Shown here piece after piece: positions 49,999 to 59,958 of a DNA stretch of 64,000 bases. Position numbers and translations under genes: made by a program. This DNA comes from Iodidimonas nitroreducens (GTDB taxonomy: Bacteria > Pseudomonadota > Alphaproteobacteria > Sphingomonadales > Rhodothalassiaceae). The stretch spans positions 38,497 through 102,496 of the forward strand of contig BAYV01000008.1 in NCBI GenBank assembly GCA_000710935.1, written 5' to 3'. The notes under the pieces were generated by a model, which was not told the DNA's origin, made no database searches, and saw nothing but the letters and a program-made list of their open reading frames with translations. The stretch's first letter is position 1; each line of letters begins with the position of its first letter.

Positions 49999-52900
49999 TT
50001 AGCTCTGCTCTGTTTCGCTCGACAAAAGCTCGACATTGAGACCAAGGCTCCGCATTTCCTTCACGAGCACATTGAAGGATTCGGGGATGCCCGCTTCAAA
50101 GGTGTCATCACCCTTGACAATAGCCTCATAGACCTTGGTGCGCCCGGCCACATCATCCGATTTCACCGTCAGCATTTCCTGCAAGGTATAAGCGGCACCA
50201 TAAGCCTGCAAGGCCCAGACCTCCATTTCACCGAAGCGCTGACCACCGAATTGCGCCTTACCGCCCAGCGGCTGCTGGGTCACGAGGCTATAGGGGCCGA
50301 TCGACCGTCCGTGGATCTTGTCATCCACCAGATGGTGCAGCTTCAGCATGTAAATATAGCCGACTGTCACCTTCCGGTCGAATTGTTCTCCGGTGCGGCC
50401 ATCATAAAGATCAACCTGACCGGATTCATCGAGCCCGGCGCTTTTGAGCATCTCACAGATATCGGCTTCCACCGCGCCATCAAAAACCGGCGTCGCGAAA
50501 GGCACACCATAAGACATATTGCTGGCAAGCTCGATCAGCTCACCATCATTTAAAGTGGCAATATCGGCATCATATTGCTCCTTGCCATAGATCGATGACA
50601 AGCGCCCTCGAATATCGCCAAGCACCGCCGATTTTTCCTCGACATTATCATGCCAGGCTTCGACCATGCGATTGATCTGCCGACCAAGACCACGGCTGGC
50701 CCAACCCAGATGGGTTTCAAGAATCTGGCCCACATTCATCCGCGATGGCACGCCCAAAGGATTGAGCACGATATCCACCGGCGATCCATCCTCAAGGAAG
50801 GGCATGTCTTCGTCCGGCAAAATCCGCGAGATGACCCCCTTATTGCCATGCCGACCGGCCATCTTGTCGCCGGGCTGCATCTTGCGCTTCACGGCCACGA
50901 AAACCTTGACCATTTTCAAAACGCCCGGCGGCATTTCATCCCCGCGTTGCAGCTTATCCACTTTTTCTTCAAAGCGGCGCTGCAGATTGGCGCGGGATTC
51001 ATCATACTGCTTTTTCAGGGCTTCGATTTCCGCCATCACGGCATCATCATCAACCGCGATATTCCAGCGATCCTTGTGCGACAGAGCCTCGAAAGCCTCG
51101 GCCGTGACCACGGTGCCCTTTTTCATTTCCTTGATCCCGGCGCTGACCACATGGCCAAGGATCAGATCATTCAGGCGGGCAAAGATATTACGTTCCAGAA
51201 TGGCGCGTTCGTCATCACGGTCTTTTTGCAGACGTTCGATTTCCTGACGCTCGATCGACAGGGCCCGTTCGTCTTTTTCCACACCATGGCGATTAAACAC
51301 CCGCACTTCGACGATGGTGCCCGCAACGCCCGGCGGCAAACGCATGGATGTATCGCGCACATCCGATGCCTTTTCCCCGAAAATCGCGCGCAGAAGCTTT
51401 TCTTCCGGGGTCATCGGGCTTTCGCCCTTGGGGGTGATCTTGCCCACCAGAATATCACCCGGATGCACTTCGGCGCCGATATAAACGATGCCGGCCTCAT
51501 CCAGATTGCGCAGACCTTCTTCGCCCACATTGGGAATATCGCGGGTGATTTCTTCCGGCCCCAGCTTGGTATCCCGGGCCATCACCTCGAATTCCTCGAT
51601 ATGGATCGAGGTGAACACATCTTCTTTCACGATGCGTTCAGACAGAAGGATCGAATCCTCGAAATTATAGCCATTCCAAGGCATGAAGGCGACCAGCACA
51701 TTCCGCCCCAGCGCCAGTTCCCCCAGATCGGTCGAGGGTCCATCGGCGATGATATCGGCTTTCGAGACGATATCACCCTTGCGCACCAAAGGCCGCTGAT
51801 TGATGGCGGTATTCTGGTTGGAGCGCTGGAATTTCGACAGGCGATAGATATCCACGCCGGGATCCCCCGGGCCTACATCTTCGGTGGCTCGCACCACGAT
51901 GCGCATGGCATCCACCTGATCCACCACACCCGTACGCCGGGCTGCGATGGATGCGCCGGAATCCTGTGCCACCACCTTTTCCATGCCGGTGCCCACGAAC
52001 GGCGCTTCCGCCTTCACCAAGGGCACCGCCTGACGCTGCATGTTCGAGCCCATGAGAGCGCGATTGGCATCATCATTTTCAAGGAACGGAATGAGCGCCG
52101 CCGCAACGGACACAAGCTGTTTGGGGCTGACATCCATCAAGGTGATCTGTTCGGGCGGAGCCAGCATGAATTCGCTGGCACAGCGTGTGGAGACCAGATC
52201 CGCCACGAAGCGGTTGTTTTCATCCAGTTCGGCATTCGCCTGCGCGATGGTATGGCGGCTTTCTTCCATGGCTGAAAGATAAACGACATCGCGGGTGACC
52301 ACACCATCCACCACCTTGCGATAAGGGGTTTCGATGAAGCCATATTTATTCACCCGGGCATAAGTGGCCAGGGAATTGATCAGGCCGATATTCGGGCCTT
52401 CAGGGGTTTCGATGGGGCAGATGCGGCCATAATGAGTGGGATGCACATCGCGCACCTCAAAGCCCGCCCGCTCACGGGTGAGACCCCCCGGTCCAAGCGC
52501 CGACACGCGACGCTTGTGGGTGATTTCGCCCAGTGGATTGGTTTGATCCATGAATTGCGAAAGCTGCGAACTGCCAAAGAATTCGCGCACGGCAGCCACT
52601 GCAGGCTTCGCATTGATCAGATCATGGGGCATCACGGTATCGATATCCACCGAGGACATCCGCTCACGAATGGCTCGTTCCATCCGCAAAAGGCCCACGC
52701 GATACTGATTTTCCAGCAATTCGCCAACCGAACGCAAACGACGATTGCCCAGATGATCGATATCATCCACCTCGCCCCGGCCATCCTTCAGATCCACAAG
52801 ATGGCGCAGCACCGAAAGAATATCTTCCTGACGCAGAACCCCCACGGTATCTTCGGCATCAAGACCCAGCCGCATATTCATCTTCACCCGGCCAACTGCC

Positions 52901-54117
52901 GAAAGATCATAGCGTTCGGGATCAAAAAACAGTCCATCGAACAAGGCTTCGGCGGTTTCCTTGGTTGGTGGCTCGCCGGGGCGCATCACCTTGTAAATCT
53001 CGGCCAGGGCCTGCTCATAGCCCTCGACCTTATCCACCTGAAGCGTATTGCGGATCCAGGGGCCGATCGACATATTATCGATATCGAGAACGCGCAGTTC
53101 CACAAAGCCCGCTTCATAAAGGCTTTCCAGATGCGCATCGGTGATTTCCTCACCGGCTTCGATATAAATCGCCCCGGTTTGATCATCAACCAGATCCTCG
53201 GCAGCATAGCGGCCAACGATTTCTTCCGCCGGAACCAAAAGCGCCTGGATTCCATCCTTTTCGAGCTTTTTGGCAAGACGCGGGGTGACTTTCTTGCCCG
53301 CCTCGATCACCACTTCGCCGGATGCCGCATCCACCACATCATAATCGGGCTTGGCGCCGCGCCATTTATCGGCAAGGAACGGCACTTTCCAGCCCTGTTC
53401 GGTGCGCTCATAGCTGATGGTTTTGTAGAAATAATGCAAGATCTCTTCGGATGTCATGCCAAGGGCATAGAGCAGAACGGTGGCCGGGAGCTTGCGACGG
53501 CGGTCAATCCGCACATTCACAATGTCCTTGCCGTCAAATTCAAAATCAAGCCATGAGCCGCGATAAGGAATGACCCGCGCTGCAAACAGGAACTTGCCCG
53601 AGCTATGGGTTTTGCCCTTATCATGATCAAAAAAGACGCCGGGACTACGGTGCATCTGGGAAACAATCACCCGCTCGGTGCCGTTCACCACAAAGGTCCC
53701 GTTCTTGGTCATCAGGGGCATATCGCCCATATAAACGTCTTGTTCCTTGATATCGAGAACAGACCGCGCATCGGTATCGGGATCAACCTCGAAAACGATC
53801 AGCCGCAAGGTCACGCGCAAGGGCGCGGCCAGCGTCATCCCGCGAGCGCGACATTCATCGAAATCATATTTTGGATCTTCCAGTTCATAACGGACATATT
53901 CCAAGGATGCCGTATTGGAAAAATCCGTGATCGGAAAAACCGATTGCAGAACGCTCTCCAGACCAGAGGCTTTCCGCTCCTCCTCGGTCGCCCCAGCCTT
54001 GAAGAATTGATCATAGGATGCCCGCTGCACCGCGATCAGATTCGGCATCTCCGTTACTTCGGGGATGCGGCCAAAGGTCTTGCGAACCCGCTTACGACCG
54101 GTGAAAGAAGTCGCCAT
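49999..54117 (-). CDS. rpoB: RNA polymerase beta subunit
   Basis: This 1372-residue protein begins [20 protein letters not shown]. The rifampicin region reads [20 protein letters not shown] followed by [18 protein letters not shown]. The usual resistance positions (D516, H526 and S531 in E. coli numbering) carry sensitive residues. The C-terminal [20 protein letters not shown] and [18 protein letters not shown] clamp motifs are intact. Confidence 0.97.
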   Translation of the reverse strand: MATSFTGRKRVRKTFGRIPEVTEMPNLIAVQRASYDQFFKAGATEEERKASGLESVLQSVFPITDFSNTASLEYVRYELEDPKYDFDECRARGMTLAAPLRVTLRLIVFEVDPDTDARSVLDIKEQDVYMGDMPLMTKNGTFVVNGTERVIVSQMHRSPGVFFDHDKGKTHSSGKFLFAARVIPYRGSWLDFEFDGKDIVNVRIDRRRKLPATVLLYALGMTSEEILHYFYKTISYERTEQGWKVPFLADKWRGAKPDYDVVDAASGEVVIEAGKKVTPRLAKKLEKDGIQALLVPAEEIVGRYAAEDLVDDQTGAIYIEAGEEITDAHLESLYEAGFVELRVLDIDNMSIGPWIRNTLQVDKVEGYEQALAEIYKVMRPGEPPTKETAEALFDGLFFDPERYDLSAVGRVKMNMRLGLDAEDTVGVLRQEDILSVLRHLVDLKDGRGEVDDIDHLGNRRLRSVGELLENQYRVGLLRMERAIRERMSSVDIDTVMPHDLINAKPAVAAVREFFGSSQLSQFMDQTNPLGEITHKRRVSALGPGGLTRERAGFEVRDVHPTHYGRICPIETPEGPNIGLINSLATYARVNKYGFIETPYRKVVDGVVTRDVVYLSAMEESRHTIAQANAELDENNRFVADLVSTRCASEFMLAPPEQITLMDVSPKQLVSVAAALIPFLENDDANRALMGSNMQRQAVPLVKAEAPFVGTGMEKVVAQDSGASIAARRTGVVDQVDAMRIVVRATEDVGPGDPGVDIYRLSKFQRSNQNTAINQRPLVRKGDIVSKADIIADGPSTDLGELALGRNVLVAFMPWNGYNFEDSILLSERIVKEDVFTSIHIEEFEVMARDTKLGPEEITRDIPNVGEEGLRNLDEAGIVYIGAEVHPGDILVGKITPKGESPMTPEEKLLRAIFGEKASDVRDTSMRLPPGVAGTIVEVRVFNRHGVEKDERALSIERQEIERLQKDRDDERAILERNIFARLNDLILGHVVSAGIKEMKKGTVVTAEAFEALSHKDRWNIAVDDDAVMAEIEALKKQYDESRANLQRRFEEKVDKLQRGDEMPPGVLKMVKVFVAVKRKMQPGDKMAGRHGNKGVISRILPDEDMPFLEDGSPVDIVLNPLGVPSRMNVGQILETHLGWASRGLGRQINRMVEAWHDNVEEKSAVLGDIRGRLSSIYGKEQYDADIATLNDGELIELASNMSYGVPFATPVFDGAVEADICEMLKSAGLDESGQVDLYDGRTGEQFDRKVTVGYIYMLKLHHLVDDKIHGRSIGPYSLVTQQPLGGKAQFGGQRFGEMEVWALQAYGAAYTLQEMLTVKSDDVAGRTKVYEAIVKGDDTFEAGIPESFNVLVKEMRSLGLNVELLSSETEQS

Positions 54118-54327
54118 GCTACGCCCTCGCTTCGCTTGCGCTCATAAACGAATGACCCTGTGTCATCCGCCTGCCATCCGGGATGCGACATCTGACAATG
54201 CGCTCTCCCCGACATCATAAATTCCATCAGGCCCCAAGCCAACCCGGCCCGGACCCCTTGTTGCTCCCGTTTCAGGGAGCCTCGGCCCAATCCCCGCAGA
54301 CATAAGCCTTACCGGGAAAGACACCTG

Positions 54328-54359
54328 CGGGCCGGGGGCGCAGATTTGCCCCCAGCCCG
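54328..54359 (-). promoter_or_regulatory. rplL-rpoB intergenic hairpin (attenuator or processing site)
   Basis: CGGGCCGGGGGC and GCCCCCAGCCCG are inverted around an 8-nt loop, a very stable stem with one mismatch just downstream of rplL on the minus strand and without a following T-tract. In E. coli the same gap carries a partial terminator and RNase III site that set the rplL to rpoB ratio; an equivalent role here is inferred. Confidence 0.5.
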
Positions 54360-54383
54360 ACCATCGCGCGTTAAAGCGTGACG

Positions 54384-54770
54384 TTATTTCAGCTCGACAG
54401 ACGCACCAGCGGCTTCAAGCTGAGCCTTCAATTTGGCGGCGTCTTCTTTATTGACACCTTCCTTGACCGGCTTGGGCGCACCTTCAACCAGATCTTTGGC
54501 TTCTTTGAGGCCAAGACCGGTAATGGCCCGCACTTCCTTAATGACATTGATTTTCTTCTCGCCGGCGGCGGTCAGGATCACGTCAAATTCGGTCTTTTCT
54601 TCAACGGCTTCGCCAGCACCGGCCGCACCGGCCGCAGCAACGGCAACCGGAGCCGCGGCGGAAACGCCCCATTTTTCTTCCAACAGTTTGGACAGCTCAG
54701 CAGCTTCCAGAACGGTCAGGTTCGACAGGTCTTCAACAATCTTTTCAAGATCAGCCATTTTTAACTCCAT
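54384..54770 (-). CDS. rplL: 50S ribosomal protein L7/L12 (bL12)
   Basis: This protein of 128 residues has an N-terminal dimerisation domain, an Ala/Gly hinge ([14 protein letters not shown]) and a C-terminal factor-binding domain with [24 protein letters not shown], cited in part. It forms the stalk with L10. Confidence 0.97.
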   Translation of the reverse strand: MELKMADLEKIVEDLSNLTVLEAAELSKLLEEKWGVSAAAPVAVAAAGAAGAGEAVEEKTEFDVILTAAGEKKINVIKEVRAITGLGLKEAKDLVEGAPKPVKEGVNKEDAAKLKAQLEAAGASVELK

Positions 54771-54813
54771 ATGACCCTCAAGCGGGTCTCATTCCAATGA
54801 TTGGGTATCAAGC

Positions 54814-55332
54814 TCACGCAGCGTCTTGCTTCTCGGCATAAGCGGCCAGGACACGAGCGACCTGTCCACCGGGGGCCTGCAACACTCTGGCGATGCGGCT
54901 TGCGGGGGCCTGCAACAGACCCACCAGCGTACCACGCAATTCGTCGAGCGAAGGCAGTTCGGCCAGGGCCTTGACGCGATCCGCATCAAGCGCCTGTCCA
55001 TCCAGAACGCCGCCCAGAATGACCAGCTTGTCATTCTTTTTGGCAAATCTGGCCAGCACTTTGGGTGCCGCCACCGGATCATCGGAATAGCCGATTGCCG
55101 TTGGACCCGTGAACAGGTCCGCAATCGATTCCGATGAGGTGCCTTGAAGCGCGATTTTGGTGAGCCGGTTCTTCGTCACTTTGAAGTCGGCCCCGACTGC
55201 ACGCATTTGAACGCGCAAATCAGACATTTCCGCTACCGAAAGCCCCTTATAGTGTGTGACCACCACAACGGGGGCAGCGGAGAAGACGTCCTGCATGGAC
55301 GCGACCAGCTCCTTCTTTTGGGCTCGATCCAC
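54814..55332 (-). CDS. rplJ: 50S ribosomal protein L10 (uL10)
   Basis: This protein is 172 residues from a GTG start (MDRAQKKELVASMQDVFSAA) with AGGAGG upstream. It has the RNA-binding VVVTHYKGLSVAEMSDLR segment and a C-terminal helix for L12 dimers that contains two near-repeats (RIARVLQAPG, QVARVLAAYA). In E. coli the L10-L12 complex represses its own leader. Confidence 0.96.
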   Translation of the reverse strand: MDRAQKKELVASMQDVFSAAPVVVVTHYKGLSVAEMSDLRVQMRAVGADFKVTKNRLTKIALQGTSSESIADLFTGPTAIGYSDDPVAAPKVLARFAKKNDKLVILGGVLDGQALDADRVKALAELPSLDELRGTLVGLLQAPASRIARVLQAPGGQVARVLAAYAEKQDAA

Positions 55333-55727
55333 TTCTCGCCTCCTGTTGGGACAGACAATCGATCATTGTCTCTCCAGGTTGCACCAGACGTGCCGTCGAA
55401 AACGGCACGCCACGCACTGTCCGGGGGCATTCCGGCACCGAAAGGCGGCCTTGTGACCAACCATCGGAACTCGGTTTCAACCAGCCGCTTCACAAAAGCA
55501 CAAAAACCCCTGCAAAGCCAAACCGGCCATCGTCACCCCGTCTCATGCAGGCCCCGATCTGTGATCGATTAAGCCGCTTGTTTTCCATTATCTGGCAAAG
55601 CCAAATAATCGCACGGAAAACGCCCGGCACCTGCAATCTCGGACAGAAGAACCGGCCGATATACGGCCGATCCCCGATCGGTTTCGCCAAAAACATCCGG
55701 CAAAACCGCTCTTTTCAGATCGCCGCC
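55333..55727 (-). promoter_or_regulatory. Long rplJ leader region (probable L10 autoregulatory leader)
   Basis: This gap of 395 nt between rplA and rplJ has no gene. On the minus strand it holds GGCCG-TATAT-CGGCC near 55,655, a GATAAT that could be a -10 near 55,590 (no good -35), and, close to rplJ, the hairpin GTGCCGT-TTTCG-ACGGCAC (about 55,390-55,408). A GACAATGATCGATTGTC palindrome lies just before the AGGAGG. The position and length match L10 leaders of other bacteria, but I cannot confirm the kink-turn. Confidence 0.55.
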
Positions 55728-56420
55728 TCAGCTGAAGCTGGCAACCGAAATTTTCAAACCCGGGCCCATTGATGAGGTGATCGCCACCTTTTTCAGATAG
55801 TTACCCTTGGCCCCTGCGGGCTTTGCCTTGATGATGGCGGCAATGAAGGCCTGCACATTGGCCTCGATCTGCCCGGCATCAAAGCTCAGCTTGCCAATAC
55901 CCGCATGAACGATACCGGCTTTTTCAACCCGATATTGCACCTGACCGGCTTTGGCATCCGTCACGGCTTTTTTCACATCCATGGTCACGGTGCCCAGCTT
56001 GGGATTGGGCATCAAACCCTTGGGGCCCAGAACCCGGCCCAGCTTGCCCACCACCGCCATCATATCGGGGGTAGCGATGATCCGGTCGAAATCGATATTG
56101 CCATTGGCAAATTCTTCGGCCAGATCTTCAGCGCCCACCTTGTCGGCTCCGGCGGCCAAAGCTTCATCCGCCTTCGGGCCTTTGGCAAAAACCGCAACGC
56201 GCATGGTTTTACCGGTGCCATGGGGAAGCGAGACAACGCCCCGCACCATCTGATCGGCATGGCGGGGATCAACTCCCAGATTCATGGCGATTTCAACGGT
56301 TTCATCGAATTTCGTGGCTTTCACCGATTGCAGGATGCCGATGGCTTCGGGAATCGTATATTCCTTTTCGCGATCCACCTGGCCCGCCAGCGCCTTCATT
56401 CTTTTGCTCAGATGTGCCAT
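55728..56420 (-). CDS. rplA: 50S ribosomal protein L1 (uL1)
   Basis: This 230-residue protein has [26 protein letters not shown] in its N-terminal part (cited in part), [19 protein letters not shown], and [20 protein letters not shown]. It forms the L1 stalk. It starts one base after rplK ends. Confidence 0.97.
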   Translation of the reverse strand: MAHLSKRMKALAGQVDREKEYTIPEAIGILQSVKATKFDETVEIAMNLGVDPRHADQMVRGVVSLPHGTGKTMRVAVFAKGPKADEALAAGADKVGAEDLAEEFANGNIDFDRIIATPDMMAVVGKLGRVLGPKGLMPNPKLGTVTMDVKKAVTDAKAGQVQYRVEKAGIVHAGIGKLSFDAGQIEANVQAFIAAIIKAKPAGAKGNYLKKVAITSSMGPGLKISVASFS

Positions 56421-56421
56421 C

Positions 56422-56853
56422 TCACATGCCCTCCACGGTCAGGCCGATCGAGCGCGCCGAACCCGCAATGATGCTCATTGCCTGATCCAGATCATGGGCG
56501 TTCAGATCCGGCATTTTGGCTTCGGCGATTTCGCGGATCTGATCCGCGGTCACCGTGCCGACCGATGCCTTACCCGGCGTCACGCCGCCCTTTTTGATAT
56601 TGGCGGCGCGCTTCAGATAATAGCTGGCAGGCGGGGTTTTGGTCACAAAGGTAAAGGAGCGATCCTGATACACCGTGATGACGGTGGGAATCGGCATGCC
56701 TTTTTCCAGCTTTTCTGTGGCCGCATTAAACGCCTTGCAGAATTCCATAATATTTACGCCGCGCTGTCCAAGCGCCGGCCCGATGGGGGGCGACGGATTG
56801 GCAGCACCGGCTGGCACTTGCAGCTTGATATAGCCGGTAATCTTTTTTGCCAT
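56422..56853 (-). CDS. rplK: 50S ribosomal protein L11 (uL11)
   Basis: This protein is 143 residues from ATG 56853 ([20 protein letters not shown]). It has [22 protein letters not shown] and the C-terminal rRNA-binding domain with [14 protein letters not shown]. It is needed for RelA activation and binds the GTPase-associated centre. GAGAGGAA precedes the ATG. Confidence 0.97.
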   Translation of the reverse strand: MAKKITGYIKLQVPAGAANPSPPIGPALGQRGVNIMEFCKAFNAATEKLEKGMPIPTVITVYQDRSFTFVTKTPPASYYLKRAANIKKGGVTPGKASVGTVTADQIREIAEAKMPDLNAHDLDQAMSIIAGSARSIGLTVEGM

Positions 56854-56867
56854 GTCAGTTCCTCTCT

Positions 56868-56886
56868 GCCCGGATCGGCCGGGCAC
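56868..56886 (-). promoter_or_regulatory. Hairpin just upstream of the rplK ribosome-binding site
   Basis: TGCCCGG-CCGAT-CCGGGCA on the minus strand forms a 7-bp perfect stem ending about 15 bases before the rplK ATG. It may modulate rplKA translation (in E. coli L1 binds this leader); the L1 motif itself is not verified. Confidence 0.35.
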
Positions 56887-56982
56887 CAGTTCGAAAGGGG
56901 CGCGGTAACGGCCCTGGCTGGCCTCCCGCGCGATGAAAGCCGCACGCAGACACCTAAGGCATCCGCGCCGGCCTTATTTCAA

Positions 56983-57516
56983 TCAGGACTTTTCGACCTG
57001 AGCGAATTCAAGCTCCACAGGCGTGGCCCGGCCAAAAATCGAAACCGAAACCTTGAGCCGCGAGCGTTCTTCGTCTACTTCTTCGACCATGCCATTGAAC
57101 GAGGCAAAGGGGCCATCTTTCACTCGCACTTCTTCACCCACTTCAAATTGAATGGTCGGACGCGGACGCTCCACGCCTTCCTTCACCTGATGCAAAATGC
57201 GGTCCGCTTCGGCCTCGCTGATCGGCACCGGCTTGCCCTGCGGGCCCAGAAAGCCAGTCACTTTACCGGTGTTTTTCACCAGATGATAGGTCTGTTCGTT
57301 CATCACCATCTTTGCCAGCAGATAGCCGGGGAAAAACTTTCGTTCGGCCGTGCGTTTCTGGCCTTTTCTGATCTCAACCACTTCCTCAGTGGGCACGATC
57401 ACGTCTTCGATCAATGGATCGAGGCCCTGCAATTCAGCCTGCTCCTTGATCGAATCGGCCACCTTCTTCTCGAAACCGGAATAAGCGTGAATAATATACC
57501 AGCGCGGATCTGCCAC
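56983..57516 (-). CDS. nusG: Transcription termination/antitermination factor NusG
   Basis: This protein is 177 residues from a GTG at 57516 with GGAGGGT upstream. The NGN domain contains [19 protein letters not shown] and [20 protein letters not shown], and the C-terminal KOW domain has [19 protein letters not shown]. It couples RNA polymerase to the ribosome or Rho. It starts five bases after secE. Confidence 0.96.
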   Translation of the reverse strand: MADPRWYIIHAYSGFEKKVADSIKEQAELQGLDPLIEDVIVPTEEVVEIRKGQKRTAERKFFPGYLLAKMVMNEQTYHLVKNTGKVTGFLGPQGKPVPISEAEADRILHQVKEGVERPRPTIQFEVGEEVRVKDGPFASFNGMVEEVDEERSRLKVSVSIFGRATPVELEFAQVEKS

Positions 57517-57520
57517 TCTT

Positions 57521-57718
57521 TTACCCTCCGAAACCGAGAATCGTCGACACACCCCATGACAGACCCATATCAACCACGACAAAGAAAATCGCGGTCAAGG
57601 CCACCATGATGCCCACCATGACAGTCGTGATCGACGTTTCGCGGCGTGAGGGCCACGTCACTTTATCGAGCTCTTGGCGCACCTGCCGCACAAATTGTGC
57701 AGGGCTTGTCTTGGCCAT
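57521..57718 (-). CDS. secE: Preprotein translocase subunit SecE
   Basis: This protein is 65 residues, the short single-span form: an amphipathic helix [20 protein letters not shown] and one membrane segment. It clamps the SecY halves. ATG 57718 is chosen from homology; the frame is open upstream through tRNA-Trp but that part is not coding. Confidence 0.94.
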   Translation of the reverse strand: MAKTSPAQFVRQVRQELDKVTWPSRRETSITTVMVGIMVALTAIFFVVVDMGLSWGVSTILGFGG

Positions 57719-57800
57719 GTCTTCGTCCGTTTCGTTATCCGTGGCTACAGAATACATAATGCGACCATCGATCACATTACAGCACATATCCTCTCGGCGC

Positions 57801-57876
57801 TGGCAGGAGTGGCGAGACTCGAACTCACAACCCCCGGTTTTGGAGACCGGTGCTCTACCAATTGAGCTACACTCCT
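57801..57876 (-). tRNA. tRNA-Trp (anticodon CCA)
   Basis: A 76-nt cloverleaf has an encoded CCA, acceptor AGGAGTG/CACTCCT, anticodon stem CCGGT/ACCGG and loop CTCCAAA, giving anticodon CCA. It lies between tuf2 and secE, the usual place. Confidence 0.96.
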
Positions 57877-57916
57877 CCACGCCGTCACCCCTTCTGGAAG
57901 AAGACGCAACGGAGGG

Positions 57917-57945
57917 GACTTAGCGCGACAGGCTCAACCGTTCAA
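57917..57945 (-). promoter_or_regulatory. Candidate promoter of tRNA-Trp/secE-nusG
   Basis: TTGAAC (57945-57940) and TAAGTC (57922-57917) on the minus strand are 17 bp apart, about 40 bp before tRNA-Trp and after the tuf2 terminator. The -10 is weak. Confidence 0.4.
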
Positions 57946-58045
57946 CCTAATTCTTGATCAAACGGCAAATGAGACGGAAATTCCCGTGATCCATGCGCCA
58001 CAAGCGGCCCAGCCATCAAGGGGAAGCATCCGTCTGAGGGATGAG

Positions 58046-58092
58046 AAAGCGGGCATCTCCAACCGTAAACCCACGGCAGGACGCCCGCTTTT
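58046..58092 (-). terminator. Terminator after tuf2
   Basis: AAAGCGGGC and GCCCGCTTT are perfectly inverted, with a partly paired internal region of about 29 nt (GTCC/GGAGAT). The stem lies about 65 bp after the tuf2 stop. It reads into TTTCTC on the minus strand and TTTTTCC on the plus strand. Confidence 0.65.
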
Positions 58093-59361
58093 TCCATTAT
58101 TTTGTCTTATCCAACCGCATTTGCTGCGGATCTATCTTCAATTCAGGCGATGATCAATCAGGCAACGATCGACGCAACAACGCCGGCACCCACCGTGCGA
58201 CCACCTTCGCGGATCGCGAATCGCAGGCCTTCATCCATGGCAATCGGCGCAATCAATTCAACACCAATCGTCACATTATCACCCGGCATCACCATTTCCG
58301 TGCCCTCAGGCAAGGTCACCGTCCCCGTCACATCCGTCGTCCGGAAGTAAAATTGCGGACGATAATTGGCAAAAAACGGCGTGTGGCGGCCCCCTTCTTC
58401 CTTCGTCAGAATATAGGTCTCCGCATTGAACTTCGTGTGCGGCGTGATCGAACCCGGCTTCGCCAGAACCTGACCCCGCTCAACATCATCCCGGCCAATC
58501 CCGCGCAGCAACGCGCCGATATTGTCACCAGCCTGACCCTGATCAAGCAGCTTGCGGAACATCTCAACACCCGTCACCGTCGTCTTCCGGGTCGTCGTGA
58601 TCCCAACAATCTCAACTTCTTCGCCAACCTTCACAATGCCCGTCTCAACACGGCCCGTCACAACCGTCCCACGGCCCGAAATCGAAAACACATCTTCAAT
58701 CGGCATCAAAAACGGCTTGTCAATCGGACGCTCAGGCGTCGGAATATAGCGATCAACTTCCGCCATCAATTCCAGAATCTTCGTCGCACCAATCTCAGGC
58801 GTCTTGTCTTCCAAAGCCGCAAGCGCCGAGCCCGAAACAATCGGAATATCATCACCAGGAAATTCATAGGCGCTCAAAAGCTCACGAATCTCAAGCTCAA
58901 CAAGCTCCAAAAGCTCTTCATCGTCAACCTGATCAACCTTGTTCAAGAAAACAACGAGCGAAGGAACACCAACCTGACGCGCCAGCAGAATATGCTCGCG
59001 CGTTTGCGGCATCGGGCCATCCGCAGCCGAAACAACCAGAATCGCTCCATCCATCTGCGCCGCACCCGTGATCATGTTCTTCACATAATCCGCATGGCCC
59101 GGGCAATCCACATGCGCATAGTGACGGTTTTCCGTCTCATATTCCACATGCGAGGTCGAAATCGTGATCCCACGCTCCCGCTCCTCTGGCGCCTTATCAA
59201 TATTCGCATAATCCGTGAACGTCGCGCCGCCCGTCAGCGCCAAAACCTTCGTAATCGCCGCCGTCAGGGTCGTCTTGCCATGGTCAACATGGCCAATCGT
59301 CCCAATGTTCACATGCGGCTTGTTCCGCTCAAATTTCGCCTTCGCCATTTCCTGGTCCTTT
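58092..59361. repeat. 1.27-kb duplication shared with 40,917-42,186 (tuf genes and flanks)
   Basis: The tuf2 region matches the tuf1 region without indels at a constant offset of 17,175 bp. It covers 13 bp upstream of the ATG, the whole gene, and about 66 bp downstream including the start codon of rpsJ. I found a silent change in the gene (near 58,351) and a few changes in the 3' flank. Confidence 0.9.
58158..59348 (-). CDS. tuf: Elongation factor Tu (copy 2, tRNA-linked)
   Basis: This 396-residue protein is identical to copy 1 at the protein level. It has the same GTPase motifs ([20 protein letters not shown]) and the same AAAGGACCAGGAA before the ATG. It sits after tRNA-Tyr and tRNA-Gly as in the thrU-tyrU-glyT-thrT-tufB cluster of E. 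coli, and is probably transcribed with them. Confidence 0.97.
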   Translation of the reverse strand: MAKAKFERNKPHVNIGTIGHVDHGKTTLTAAITKVLALTGGATFTDYANIDKAPEERERGITISTSHVEYETENRHYAHVDCPGHADYVKNMITGAAQMDGAILVVSAADGPMPQTREHILLARQVGVPSLVVFLNKVDQVDDEELLELVELEIRELLSAYEFPGDDIPIVSGSALAALEDKTPEIGATKILELMAEVDRYIPTPERPIDKPFLMPIEDVFSISGRGTVVTGRVETGIVKVGEEVEIVGITTTRKTTVTGVEMFRKLLDQGQAGDNIGALLRGIGRDDVERGQVLAKPGSITPHTKFNAETYILTKEEGGRHTPFFANYRPQFYFRTTDVTGTVTLPEGTEMVMPGDNVTIGVELIAPIAMDEGLRFAIREGGRTVGAGVVASIVA

Positions 59362-59539
59362 GCTCGACTGTCAAATCTATGCGCGCCTACACGAGGCGGG
59401 CTGGCTGAGCCGGGGCATCAACCCGCGCGCGACAGCCTACAGGGCGTCCTCATAATCACCGATTTTCTTCGGGTCAAGGGATTGTCTGCACCAAGGGCGC
59501 AGGCTTTTCATTTTCAGGCTTTTCTGTGGAAAACACCAG

Positions 59540-59613
59540 TGGAGCGGGCGACGGGAATCGAACCCGTATCTCTAGCTTGGAAGGCTAGGGTCTTACCATT
59601 ACACAACGCCCGC
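59540..59613 (-). tRNA. tRNA-Gly (anticodon UCC)
   Basis: A 74-nt cloverleaf with encoded CCA has acceptor GCGGGCG/CGCCCGC, anticodon stem CTAGC/GCTAG, and loop CTTCCAA giving TCC. It is downstream of tRNA-Tyr and upstream of tuf2. Confidence 0.96.
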
Positions 59614-59649
59614 GCAGATCTGGCCTTGCCTTGTCATCGGGCCGATCCC

Positions 59650-59744
59650 GGATGGTGGCCGAACTTGGATGGTAGCCAAATTCGGATGGTAGCCAAGTTC
59701 GGATGGTGGCCAAGTCTGGATGGTGGCCAAGTCTGGATGGTGGA
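59650..59744. repeat. 17-bp tandem repeat abutting tRNA-Tyr
   Basis: Five 17-bp units (GGATGGTGGCCAAGTCT and variants) start at 59,650, and a sixth partial unit runs into the 3' end of tRNA-Tyr. On the minus strand each unit ends in C(C/T)ACCA, echoing the CCACCA end of the tRNA. Confidence 0.85.
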
Positions 59745-59822
59745 GGGGGCAGGATTCGAACCTGCGTAGGGAAACCCGGCAGATTTACAGTCTGCTGCCT
59801 TTAACCACTCGGCCACCCCTCC
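59738..59822 (-). tRNA. tRNA-Tyr (anticodon GUA)
   Basis: An 85-nt class II tRNA with a long variable arm and encoded CCA has acceptor GGAGGGG/CCCCTCC, anticodon stem CAGA/TCTG, and loop CTGTAAA giving GTA. It is the first gene of the tRNA-tuf2 unit. Confidence 0.96.
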
Positions 59823-59866
59823 ATATCCATGCGGCGATGATCGAACATCCATCCGCGTGGGGCCGG

Positions 59867-59894
59867 ACTATCCGCAAATTGAACGGGTTGTCAA
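59867..59894 (-). promoter_or_regulatory. Promoter of the tRNA-Tyr/tRNA-Gly/tuf2 unit
   Basis: On the minus strand a perfect TTGACA (59894-59889) and GATAGT (59872-59867) are separated by 16 bp, about 45 bp before tRNA-Tyr. Confidence 0.65.
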
Positions 59895-59923
59895 CATTCC
59901 TGTCATGGAAAACTGCGTGGGAC

Positions 59924-59952
59924 TTGCACCTTTTTTCCCGACTGCCTATAGC
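59924..59952 (+). promoter_or_regulatory. Promoter of rlmB, probably giving a leaderless mRNA
   Basis: TTGCAC (59924-59929) and TATAGC (59947-59952) are 17 bp apart. The -10 ends six bases before the rlmB ATG at 59,959, so transcription would begin at or next to the start codon. No Shine-Dalgarno sequence is visible. Confidence 0.6.
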
Positions 59953-59958
59953 ACAGCC

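Noticed and set aside
50650..52275. 541-codon open frame opposite rpoB (and a 562-codon frame opposite rpoC at 47,752-49,440)
   Set aside because: Codon bias of the real genes leaves the antisense frame free of stops; no domains and no ribosome-binding sites.
52300..52700. Possible rifampicin- or streptomycin-resistance changes in RpoB and RpsL
   Set aside because: The residues at the classical resistance positions are the sensitive ones in both proteins.
59650..59744. CRISPR array
   Set aside because: The 17-bp units are contiguous without spacers and no cas genes are present.
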